Part shown: piece after piece, positions 6,253-13,393 of the stretch
Numbering within the stretch: position 1 is the stretch's first letter
Layout of the letters: each line of letters opens with the position of its first letter
Assembly (NCBI GenBank): GCA_947491175.1
Contig: CANLIF010000021.1
Coordinates: 1 to 13,563, forward strand
DNA length: 13,563 nt
Direction: 5' to 3'
DNA from: Actinomycetota bacterium
GTDB taxonomy: Bacteria > Actinomycetota > Actinomycetes > S36-B12 > UBA5976
The notes under the pieces: generated by a model
The model's database searches: none
The model's input: the letters and a program-made list of their open reading frames with translations, nothing else
What the model was told of the DNA's origin: nothing
Position numbers and translations under genes: made by a program

Positions 6253-6591
6253 ATGCTGGGTACGTTCCATGCCGTTTGGACCTTTGATGTAGCGGATTCA
6301 ATTTCTTGGAAAATGGAAGCGAAACAAGCTCTGAATGTTTTGCAAGCTAGAAGCGGATTTGTTTCTGGCAGCGTTTTTCATAACGCAGATACTGCAGAAA
6401 GATATTTAGTAAAAACAGATTGGCTAGATGTCGGTTCCTATCGACGAGCGCTTGGTTCAATGGAAGCAAAAGTTGGAGTCTGGCCGTTTTTAGCAAATAT
6501 GCGGGATGAACCAACAGCTTTTGAGATGCTCATGGAATTCAATGCCGAATCAGTAACAGAGTATGAGTCGAGCGTTAATGACGAAGTTTGA
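6253..6591 (+). CDS. ABM-domain (antibiotic biosynthesis monooxygenase-like) protein
   Basis: A 112-residue single-domain protein with the dimeric ferredoxin-like alpha/beta-barrel pattern. Strand 1 is TFHAVWTFDV (residues 4-13). A helix with W19 follows, then GFVSGSVFHN (35-44), YLVKTDWLDVGSYRRALGS (51-69) and a DEPTAFEML helix/strand near the end (85-93). Family members include heme-degrading and quinol-oxidising enzymes, but many have no known substrate, so the monooxygenase label should not be read as an activity. It sits 4 bases after the membrane protein and its 3' end overlaps the phosphoribosyltransferase-like gene, indicating co-expression. Confidence 0.7.
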   Translation: MLGTFHAVWTFDVADSISWKMEAKQALNVLQARSGFVSGSVFHNADTAERYLVKTDWLDVGSYRRALGSMEAKVGVWPFLANMRDEPTAFEMLMEFNAESVTEYESSVNDEV

Positions 6592-7018
6592 CTTCATTGA
6601 TAGAGCCGATGCTGGGCAGAAAATGCTGGAAACCTTCAAAGCTCAAATTTTGGAGCATGACGTAATCGTTGTGGTCTTACCGGCAGCCGTTGAAATTGCA
6701 TTGTCATTTGCAACGGAAATGACTTTGCCAATGCGTGATCTAAACATCATCCGAACCAGCGCCACGGTGTCAATCCCAAGGCTTGAAGGCTTAGCCGGTT
6801 TAAATGTGGCGGTAATTGATGATGGCGTTGAATCGGGCAGCACTGCGATGGCAATCGGCGCGATGCTCCGGGGTGCATCCGTAAACTCGGCAACGCTAGT
6901 GGTTCCAGTTTGCCCAAAATCAGTCGTGCCCCATTTACTTGCGGTCTATGACACGATTCACGCTGTAGTTTCACCGCCCACGCCCAGTTCGCTGACTCGA
7001 CATTACGAAGTAAATTAG
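6578..7018 (+). CDS. Divergent phosphoribosyltransferase-like protein
   Basis: A 146-residue protein of the type I phosphoribosyltransferase fold. The PRPP-loop equivalent is VAVIDDGVESGSTA at residues 77-90. It keeps the acidic pair D81-D82 and the Gly-Ser-Thr that would hold the ribose phosphate. The strand after it, ATLVVPVCP (105-113), and VYDTIHAVVSP (123-133) also fit. The usual N-terminal PRGG-type pyrophosphate loop is replaced by VLPAAVEIA (33-41), and the middle of the domain is short, so catalysis is uncertain. ATG 6578 is chosen because the preceding bases are slightly better and MTKFDFIDRADAGQ is a natural family start. ATG 6563 would add five residues. Either way it overlaps the ABM gene (14 or 29 bases). 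Confidence 0.65.
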   Translation: MTKFDFIDRADAGQKMLETFKAQILEHDVIVVVLPAAVEIALSFATEMTLPMRDLNIIRTSATVSIPRLEGLAGLNVAVIDDGVESGSTAMAIGAMLRGASVNSATLVVPVCPKSVVPHLLAVYDTIHAVVSPPTPSSLTRHYEVN

Positions 7019-7041
7019 CGCCAAACCAAAGCATTTCATCA

Positions 7042-7070
7042 TTTCAAGTCCGAATTAAACTCGATAGAAT
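7042..7070 (+). promoter_or_regulatory. Candidate promoter of the glyS operon
   Basis: A -10-like TAGAAT (5 of 6 to consensus) lies at 7065-7070. A poor -35, TTTCAA at 7042-7047, is separated from it by 17 bases. It falls in the 106-base gap before glyS, the natural place for a promoter of the long glyS-dusB-dgt-dnaG run. The predicted start near 7077 leaves a leader of roughly 48 bases. The weak -35 keeps confidence low. Confidence 0.4.
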
Positions 7071-7124
7071 GGGGTTTCCTGCTTCCGGCAACCAGTCGGA
7101 AAGCCTTATCGGATGTTGAGTTTC

Positions 7125-8501
7125 ATGGATCGCGTAGATGCTGTAGTAAATCTGTCCAAACGTCGGGGATTTGTATTCCCAAGTAGCGAAATTTACGGCG
7201 GGTCTAGGTCTGCCTGGGATTATGGACCGCTGGGTGTTGAGCTCAAAGAAAACGTCCGTCGCCAGTGGTGGAAAGCGGTGGTTCAATCCCGAGAAGACGT
7301 TGTAGGTATTGATTCTGCAGTTATCTTGGCGCCACAGGTTTGGGCCGCATCCGGACACCTTGCAACTTTCACTGATCCACTCACCGAGTGCACCTCATGC
7401 CATAAGCGATTTCGGGAAGATCACTTGCTTGAAGAGTTCGAAGAACGCAAAGGCCGAGCTCCAGAAGGTGGACTGGCTGGAGTTCCTTGCCCAAACTGCG
7501 GCACCAAAGGTGAATTCACCGAGCCAAAAATGTTCAATGGCATGCTTTCAACAAACCTTGGTCCTGTTATTGATGAAAATTCACTGCATTACCTTCGCCC
7601 AGAAACTGCCCAAGGTATTTTCACAAACTATGCAAACGTTGCAGCATCATCTCGCAAAAAACCACCGTTTGGAATTGGGCAAACCGGAAAATCATTTCGC
7701 AATGAAATCACTCCTGGCAATTTCATTTTCCGAACTCGCGAATTCGAACAGATGGAAATGGAATTCTTTGTCCCACCTGGTACAGATGAGCAGTGGCATG
7801 AGTATTGGCTTGAAGAGCGTTGGAACTGGTACCTAGACCTTGGTCTTTCAACTGACAATTTGCGACGATTTGAACATCCAAAAGAAAAGCTTTCGCATTA
7901 CTCCAAGCGAACAACAGACATCGAATACCGATTCCAGTTTGGTGGCAGCGAATTTGCCGAACTTGAAGGCATTGCAAACCGCACCGACTTTGACTTAAAG
8001 GCCCACATGGAAGCATCCGGCAAAGACTTGTCATTCTTTGATCAGGAATCAGGCGAAAAATATGTGCCATACGTTATTGAGCCAGCAGCTGGATTAACTC
8101 GCGCAGTTCTAGCATTTATGCTTGAGGCTTACGACGAAGATGAAGCTCCCAACACTAAGGGTGGCGTAGATAAGCGAGTAGTAATGCGCTTTGATAAGCG
8201 CCTGGCTCCAGTAAAGGCAGCAATTTTGCCGCTTTCGCGAAATGCGGACTTAAGTCCTAAGGCAAAAGATTTGGCAACTGAGCTTCGTAAGAATTGGAAC
8301 ATTGAGTTCGATGATGCTGGCGCAATTGGCCGCCGTTACCGTCGCCAAGATGAAATTGGAACGCCATATTGCATCACAGTTGACTTTGAAACTCTTGAAG
8401 ACAACGCAGTAACAATTCGCGATCGAGACACCATGGAACAAGAGCGAGTTGGGCTTGATTCTGTTGTGTCATGGTTAGGCTCTCGCCTCATCGGCTGCTG
8501 A
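7125..8501 (+). CDS. glyS: Glycyl-tRNA synthetase (alpha2 type)
   Basis: A 458-residue class II synthetase that charges tRNA-Gly; it is the single-chain dimeric form of actinobacteria, not the bacterial alpha2beta2 type. The N-terminus carries RRGFVFPSSEIYGG (13-26) and WDYGPLG (31-37). A zinc-binding insertion has C89-x2-C92 and C122-x2-C125. Motif 2 is FRNEITPGNFIFRTREFEQ (191-209), preceded by RPETAQG (158-164). Motif 3 is IEPAAGLTRAVLAF (318-331). The anticodon-binding domain fills the rest. ATG 7125 gives the usual start MDRVDAVVNLSKRRG; ATG 7113 would add four residues and cannot be excluded. Its TGA overlaps the dusB ATG as TGATG. Confidence 0.96.
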   Translation: MDRVDAVVNLSKRRGFVFPSSEIYGGSRSAWDYGPLGVELKENVRRQWWKAVVQSREDVVGIDSAVILAPQVWAASGHLATFTDPLTECTSCHKRFREDHLLEEFEERKGRAPEGGLAGVPCPNCGTKGEFTEPKMFNGMLSTNLGPVIDENSLHYLRPETAQGIFTNYANVAASSRKKPPFGIGQTGKSFRNEITPGNFIFRTREFEQMEMEFFVPPGTDEQWHEYWLEERWNWYLDLGLSTDNLRRFEHPKEKLSHYSKRTTDIEYRFQFGGSEFAELEGIANRTDFDLKAHMEASGKDLSFFDQESGEKYVPYVIEPAAGLTRAVLAFMLEAYDEDEAPNTKGGVDKRVVMRFDKRLAPVKAAILPLSRNADLSPKAKDLATELRKNWNIEFDDAGAIGRRYRRQDEIGTPYCITVDFETLEDNAVTIRDRDTMEQERVGLDSVVSWLGSRLIGC

Positions 8502-9667
8502 TGTTTGCAGATTTATTAGCCACTGATCCAGTTATCGAACTTGCGCCAATGGCGGGAGTGACGAATCGGGCATTCCGCAGAGTCTGTCGTGAGGCTTCAA
8601 CCGAAATTCGTAACTCTGCTGGCCAAGTAGATGTGGATCACACGGTCTACGTTGCCGAGATGACAACTTCACAGGCATTACTCATGCGTCACCCAGAGAC
8701 CTTGGATCTGGTTACTTTTGATTCAGATGAGAAAACCAGGAGCGCTCAGCTCTATGGTGTTGATCCAGAAATTGTTGGCGCTGCCGTAAAGATGCTTGTC
8801 GATGAAGATATGGCAGATCATATTGATTTAAATTTTGGCTGCCCGGTACCAAAAGTAACTCGTAAAGGTGGCGGTAGCGCATTGCCTTGGAAGCGTGACT
8901 TGTTTTCCAGCATTGTGAACGCAGCAGTTAAGAATGCGCAAGGCAAAGTACCAGTCACGGTAAAGATGCGGGTTGGAATTGACGCCGATCACATAACTTA
9001 TCTAGATGCTGGAAAAATCGCATCGCAAGCTGGGGTTACTTGGGTTGCGCTTCACGGTAGAACTGCAGCTCAGTACTACGGTGGCAAAGCGGACTGGACC
9101 ACAATCGCGAGATTAGTTGAACACATTCCAAACACTCCAGTGCTAGGAAATGGTGACATATGGTCAGCAGCTGATGCACAGCGGATGTTGGATGAAACTG
9201 GAGCTCGGGGAGTTGTAGTTGGCAGAGGCTGCCTTGGTCGGCCGTGGCTATTTGGCCAAATTCGCGCATCTTTTGCAGGTAAACCTGTTCCAGCTGAACC
9301 AAGTGCTGGAATCATTGTCGATTTAATGCGCCGACATGCGGATTTGCTAGTGCAGATGCATGGCGATGAATTCCGTGGCTGCCAAGAAATGCGCAAGCAC
9401 ATGGCTTGGTATTTAAAGGGCGTAGTTGCTGGCAGTGAAACCCGTGGCGCATTGTCGTTAATTTCTAGCCTCAATGAATTTGATGATTTGTTAAGCACAA
9501 TCAATCGTGATCAGATTTTAGATGAAGAACTTGCAAAACTTCCTCGTGGCCGGACAACTCCAGATCGCCGAGTAAATTTGCCAGATGGTTGGCTTAACTC
9601 GCAAAGTATGTCGCAAACTGAAGTTGAAACAGTACGTGAAGCTGAGCTCGCAGTCAGTGGTGGATAA
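8501..9667 (+). CDS. dusB: tRNA-dihydrouridine synthase (DusB/NifR3 type)
   Basis: A 388-residue flavoenzyme that reduces uridines in the tRNA D-loop using NADPH and FMN. The TIM barrel opens with LAPMAGVTNRAFR (14-26). Next come AQLYG (82-86), the catalytic-cysteine motif NFGCP at 111-115 (C114), KMRVG (155-159) and HGRTAAQ (185-191). The phosphate-binding strands are NGDI (217-220) and GRGCLGRPW (241-249). A C-terminal helical domain follows. The ATG at 8501 shares its A with the glyS stop; a longer reading from 8471 would lie inside glyS and add ten atypical residues. It is followed directly by dgt with no gap. Confidence 0.94.
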   Translation: MFADLLATDPVIELAPMAGVTNRAFRRVCREASTEIRNSAGQVDVDHTVYVAEMTTSQALLMRHPETLDLVTFDSDEKTRSAQLYGVDPEIVGAAVKMLVDEDMADHIDLNFGCPVPKVTRKGGGSALPWKRDLFSSIVNAAVKNAQGKVPVTVKMRVGIDADHITYLDAGKIASQAGVTWVALHGRTAAQYYGGKADWTTIARLVEHIPNTPVLGNGDIWSAADAQRMLDETGARGVVVGRGCLGRPWLFGQIRASFAGKPVPAEPSAGIIVDLMRRHADLLVQMHGDEFRGCQEMRKHMAWYLKGVVAGSETRGALSLISSLNEFDDLLSTINRDQILDEELAKLPRGRTTPDRRVNLPDGWLNSQSMSQTEVETVREAELAVSGG

Positions 9668-10906
9668 ATGATTGGCAACTATTCTGAATTTGATTCCAAG
9701 CGCTGGGTAAATGAACCAAATAAAAGTGTGGAGCGCACGGAGTTTGCTAGAGATCGTGCCAGAGTTATGCATAGTTCAGCGCTGCGAAGACTTGGTGTAA
9801 AAACTCAAGTAATGGAAGCGGGTCAAGAAGACTTTCCAAGAACTCGCTTAACTCATTCATTGGAAGTTGCCCAAGTTGGACGCGAACTTGGCGCAGCCCT
9901 AGGTTGCGATCCTGATTTGGTTGACACTGCGTGCTTGTCACATGACTTAGGTCATCCACCATTTGGGCATAACGGCGAAACTGCGCTGAATGAACTGGCA
10001 ACCGAGATTGGTGGCTTTGAAGGTAATGCCCAATCTTTCCGACTACTAACTCGATTAGAACCAAAAGCAGTAAGTCCGAAATCAGGTCCACGTCCAGGTA
10101 AAACAATTGGGCTTAATTTAACGCGAGCAACATTAGATGCAGCGTCCAAGTATCCCTGGACTAAACAATTGGGCGAAGTTAAATTCGGTGTCTATGACGA
10201 CGATGCAGATGTTTTTGCGTGGGTACGCGAGGGCGCCACTGGCACAACCTCATGTTTTGAGGCGCAAGTTATGGATTGGTCAGATGACGTTTCTTATTGT
10301 GTGCATGATGTTGAAGATGCAATCTTCGCTGGACATGTAAACATTGCTATTTTGAAATCAAGTACGGGCCGCAGTGAAGTCGTCGAAGTCGCGCAGAAAT
10401 GGTACGGAGCGGACTTTGCAAAAAACGAACTTGATGCGGCATTGATTCGAGTTAGCTCACTTCCAAGTTGGCCAGCATCATTTGATGGGACCATGCGGTC
10501 CTTGGCGGAATTAAAGAACCTGACAAGCACTTTGATTGGTCGCTTTTGTATCGCAGCTCAACAGGCCACTCAGGCTGAATATGGCCAGCGGGCACTAACT
10601 AGATATGACGCCTCGTTGTTGGTTCCAGATGACGCGCGTTATGAAGTAACAGCGCTCAAGGCATTAGCTGCAACATTTGTGATGAACCGAGCCGGTGCCG
10701 ATGAGATGTATGCCAGGCAACGTCAACAGATCCAAGACTTAGTTGAGTTTCTGAACCAGGACCCAGAATTGCGTCTGGACCGTTTTCATACCGAGCTTTG
10801 GTTAGAGGCCAGTTCTGCTTCAGCAAAATTCCGCGTAGTTATTGACCAAGTAGCAGCCCTCACAGACGTAAGCCTTGTGCAGTGGCACCAACGCACCTGC
10901 ACGTAA
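9668..10906 (+). CDS. dgt: Deoxyguanosinetriphosphate triphosphohydrolase-like protein
   Basis: A 412-residue HD-domain enzyme of the dGTPase family. It hydrolyses dNTPs to deoxynucleoside and triphosphate and so trims the nucleotide pool. Metal-binding residues are visible: H63 in TRLTHS, the HD pair H92-D93 in SHDLGHPPFGHNGE (91-104), and the later Asp pair D206-D207 in WSDDVSY. GGFEGNAQSFRLL (115-127) is also typical. Many actinobacterial members act on several dNTPs and need dNTP activation, so dGTP specificity is not assured. The ATG follows the dusB stop with no bases between; GGTGGA just upstream is a fair ribosome site. The dnaG start is 10 bases downstream. Confidence 0.93.
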   Translation: MIGNYSEFDSKRWVNEPNKSVERTEFARDRARVMHSSALRRLGVKTQVMEAGQEDFPRTRLTHSLEVAQVGRELGAALGCDPDLVDTACLSHDLGHPPFGHNGETALNELATEIGGFEGNAQSFRLLTRLEPKAVSPKSGPRPGKTIGLNLTRATLDAASKYPWTKQLGEVKFGVYDDDADVFAWVREGATGTTSCFEAQVMDWSDDVSYCVHDVEDAIFAGHVNIAILKSSTGRSEVVEVAQKWYGADFAKNELDAALIRVSSLPSWPASFDGTMRSLAELKNLTSTLIGRFCIAAQQATQAEYGQRALTRYDASLLVPDDARYEVTALKALAATFVMNRAGADEMYARQRQQIQDLVEFLNQDPELRLDRFHTELWLEASSASAKFRVVIDQVAALTDVSLVQWHQRTCT

Positions 10907-10916
10907 CATAGGTGAC

Positions 10917-12749
10917 GTGGCAGGAAAAATTCGCGAAGAGGACGTAACCTCAGTTCGCGAGCGAGCCCGAATCGACGAGATTGTTCGCGAAACTGTAACT
11001 CTCAAAGCCGCTGGCGGTGGCAGCTACAAGGGACTTTGCCCATTTCACGATGAACGTTCACCTTCGTTTCACGTAACGCCGAGTAAGGGCCTGTATCACT
11101 GCTTTTCCTGTGGTGAAGGCGGCGACGTTATTACTTTTGTCCGAAAAATTGATGCGCTTTCATTTACTGAAGCAGTAGAGAAGCTGGCAGTTAAATACGG
11201 AATTGTGCTGCGTTACGAAGAAGGTAACAGTGCCTCGGCAGGCCAACAGGGTCAGCGAGCTCGGTTGATCGAAGCCCATAAATTTGCTGGTGCATTTTAC
11301 AAAGCGCAACTATTGACTCCAGAAGCTGCGCATGCCAGAACCTTTTTAACCGAACGTGGTTTTGATCAAGCGTCGTGGGATCTTTTCGGTGTTGGTTATT
11401 CACCATCAGGCTGGGATGGCTTGCGCAATGAATTACGCAGCAAAGGATTTTCTGAAGAGGAAATGATTACTGCTGGGTTGGCAGTTTCTGGCCAACGCGG
11501 CGCTTACGATCGATTCCGGGATCGGGTCATGTGGCCAATTCGCGATTCCAGCGCGGACACAATCGGATTTGGTGCTCGCAAACTTACTGAAGCAGATCAA
11601 GGCCCAAAGTACTTGAATACCCCAGAGACTCCGATTTATCGAAAATCTCAAGTTCTTTATGGAATTGATTTAGCTCGTCGAGATATGGCGAAACAACAGC
11701 AGGCCGTTGTTGTCGAAGGATATACCGACGTAATGGCATGTCACTTAGCTGGCATTACAACTGCAGTTGCAACTTGTGGCACGGCATTTGGCGCAGATCA
11801 CGTAAAAATGCTTCGGCGAATTCTTATGGACGACGACACTAAACATGCTGAGGTTGTTTTTACTTTTGATGGTGACGCGGCTGGTCGAAAGGCTGCCCTT
11901 AAAGCATTTGGTGAGGATCAAAAATTTGTCGCATCAACTTTTGTAGCTATCGAGCCGCATGGCTTGGATCCTTGTGACCTGCGGTTAAAACACGGTGATG
12001 ACGCAGTGAAGAACTTGATAGCAACCAAGATTCCATTGTTTGAATTTGTGATGCGATCAGCTGTCGCAGAGTTTGACCTTGATACTGCCGAAGGTCGAGT
12101 TGCTGCAATGCGCGCAGTCGCTCCAGTGCTAGCAGGTATTAAGGACACCGCGCTGCGCCCAGAGTACATTCGCACGGTGGCTGGTTGGCTGGGCATGGAT
12201 GACGCCACAATCCGAAGTGAAATGAATTCCGCTGGCAAGAAAACGGCGCCGCAACAATCACGCGCGCAAAGTACAGCGGTATCTCAGGCCGCGCATGTAG
12301 AGCGAGAAGCTTTAAAGTGCGTTTTGCAAACACCGCATCTGGTTGGGTCTTGGTTTGAATCACTTGAAGAAAGCGTTTTTACCGTGCCGGCTGCGACAGC
12401 AGTTTATGCGGCATGTGTCGCTGCAGGTAATCCTTTGGAGTTTGACTCAGCACAAGTTTGGATTACAAAAGTTCTCGAGCAAGCTCCAGATGATGAAATC
12501 AAATCTCATGTTCGGGCTATGGCTGTTGAGCCGCTGCCAAATGACACACCTGACGAGAGATATGTCCAAGCAGTATTAGCCAGAATTTTAGAAATGGACG
12601 CGGGCAGGCGAGTGGCTGAAATTAAAGCAGCGCTCAGCCGAGCTGAGGATGGCACAGATGAAATCGATCAGGCGAGGTTGCTAACTGACTTACTTTCCTT
12701 GGAAAGCTATCGACGTGACATGCGCAATTTTGCAATTGGAGACATCTAG
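10917..12749 (+). CDS. dnaG: DNA primase
   Basis: A 610-residue replicative primase that makes the RNA primers used by DNA polymerase III and is recruited by DnaB helicase. The N-terminal zinc ribbon has C41, H44, C62 and C65 in LCPFHDERSPSF and YHCFSCGEGGD. The TOPRIM core carries EGYTD at 267-271, FDGDAAG at 317-323 and DPCD at 351-354. The rest is the helicase-binding C-terminus. The GTG at 10917 gives VAGKIREEDV, the typical actinobacterial start, and is preferred over readings from 10875 that run inside dgt. AGGTGA lies very close to the GTG. A TAACAT ending 7 bases before it could be the -10 of a leaderless transcript. The TAG overlaps the next GTG by one base. Confidence 0.96.
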   Translation: MAGKIREEDVTSVRERARIDEIVRETVTLKAAGGGSYKGLCPFHDERSPSFHVTPSKGLYHCFSCGEGGDVITFVRKIDALSFTEAVEKLAVKYGIVLRYEEGNSASAGQQGQRARLIEAHKFAGAFYKAQLLTPEAAHARTFLTERGFDQASWDLFGVGYSPSGWDGLRNELRSKGFSEEEMITAGLAVSGQRGAYDRFRDRVMWPIRDSSADTIGFGARKLTEADQGPKYLNTPETPIYRKSQVLYGIDLARRDMAKQQQAVVVEGYTDVMACHLAGITTAVATCGTAFGADHVKMLRRILMDDDTKHAEVVFTFDGDAAGRKAALKAFGEDQKFVASTFVAIEPHGLDPCDLRLKHGDDAVKNLIATKIPLFEFVMRSAVAEFDLDTAEGRVAAMRAVAPVLAGIKDTALRPEYIRTVAGWLGMDDATIRSEMNSAGKKTAPQQSRAQSTAVSQAAHVEREALKCVLQTPHLVGSWFESLEESVFTVPAATAVYAACVAAGNPLEFDSAQVWITKVLEQAPDDEIKSHVRAMAVEPLPNDTPDERYVQAVLARILEMDAGRRVAEIKAALSRAEDGTDEIDQARLLTDLLSLESYRRDMRNFAIGDI

Positions 12750-13243
12750 TGAGTTGGTTCAAACAAACCCCGGCTATACCAACTGAATTAGCGGCAGCAG
12801 TGGCACCCGAAGGTCGGTTGTTAGCTTGGGCTACTCATTCTGGTGGCCATATTGCAGCTACAAAAAACGCACTAGTAGAAATTAGTGATCAAGTAACGAC
12901 AGTGACACCATGGACCGATTCGGTGCAGGCCAAATGGGAACCACCTAAGTTAACCGTCGTATTCCAGGGCCAAACAGACTTATCGCCAACCTCGCGATCC
13001 TGGATTTTGGATGAGGCAAGTCAGTTACCGCGAGCTGTCCGAGATCGGGTGACATCAGCGGTTTTAGTGGATCGGGTATTCGAATTACCCAATGCTGGCA
13101 AGGTTAGATTCGTGGCACGTAAGGACGAAACTAATGTCTACTGGAGTGCAATTGCTGACGATCTGGCCGCAAGCCAAACGCAGATCGGACAAATAGAAAT
13201 TGCGAAGGCAGTCGTGGAACTTCGCTCAACGTTTGGAATCTAG
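12749..13243 (+). CDS. Conserved-looking hypothetical protein downstream of dnaG
   Basis: A 164-residue soluble protein without signal peptide or membrane helix. The first 60 residues read like a beta-rich module, with RLLAWATHSGG (23-33) and ALVEISDQVTTVTPW (41-55) suggesting successive strands. The middle has LDEASQLPRAVRDRVTSAVL (86-105), a helix-strand pattern, followed by KVRFVARKDE (117-126). I recall hypothetical proteins of this size following dnaG in other actinobacteria but know no function. The GTG start shares its G with the dnaG TAG, so translation is coupled to primase. It is probably the last gene of the glyS operon; tRNA-Asn follows after 46 bases. Confidence 0.8.
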   Translation: MSWFKQTPAIPTELAAAVAPEGRLLAWATHSGGHIAATKNALVEISDQVTTVTPWTDSVQAKWEPPKLTVVFQGQTDLSPTSRSWILDEASQLPRAVRDRVTSAVLVDRVFELPNAGKVRFVARKDETNVYWSAIADDLAASQTQIGQIEIAKAVVELRSTFGI

Positions 13244-13249
13244 GGCGTT

Positions 13250-13278
13250 TCGCCACATCGACTGCATTTTGTTAAGAT
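13250..13278 (+). promoter_or_regulatory. Candidate promoter of tRNA-Asn
   Basis: TCGCCA at 13250-13255 (4 of 6 to the -35 consensus) and TAAGAT at 13273-13278 (4 of 6 to the -10) are separated by 17 bases. This would start transcription about 5 bases before the tRNA. Its position and spacing suit a tRNA gene better than its sequence match does. Confidence 0.45.
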
Positions 13279-13289
13279 TGGCTAGTTAA

Positions 13290-13365
13290 TCCCCTGTAGC
13301 TCAATTGGCAGAGCACTCGACTGTTAATCGAGTGGTTATTGGTTCGAGTCCAATCGGGGGAGCCA
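13290..13365 (+). tRNA. tRNA-Asn (anticodon GUU), CCA encoded
   Basis: A full cloverleaf can be folded by hand. The acceptor stem pairs TCCCCTG (13290-13296) with CGGGGGA (13355-13361), with one G-T pair. The D stem is GCTC/GAGC. The anticodon stem CTCGA/TCGAG encloses loop CTGTTAA with anticodon GTT at 13323-13325. The variable loop has five bases. The T arm is ATTGG-TTCGAGT-CCAAT. The discriminator is G13362 and CCA is genome-encoded at 13363-13365. It decodes AAC and AAU. Confidence 0.97.
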
Positions 13366-13393
13366 CCAGGAAATTTCGCTAACAAGGAAATAC

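Noticed and set aside
7069..7119. A 16-codon ORF in the glyS leader (MGFPASGNQSESLIGC) with three glycines, as a possible attenuator peptide for glyS.
   Set aside because: Its ATG overlaps the best -10 candidate, so the predicted transcript would lack the start. The glycines are scattered rather than in a run, and no terminator hairpin follows.
8471..8500. Upstream in-frame ATG for dusB inside glyS.
   Set aside because: The TGATG overlap at 8499-8503 gives the usual DusB start, and the extra ten residues are not family-like.
13244..13254. GGCG-TTT-CGCC hairpin after the hypothetical gene, as a terminator.
   Set aside because: The stem has only four base pairs with a three-base loop and no T-run, and it overlaps the candidate -35 of tRNA-Asn.
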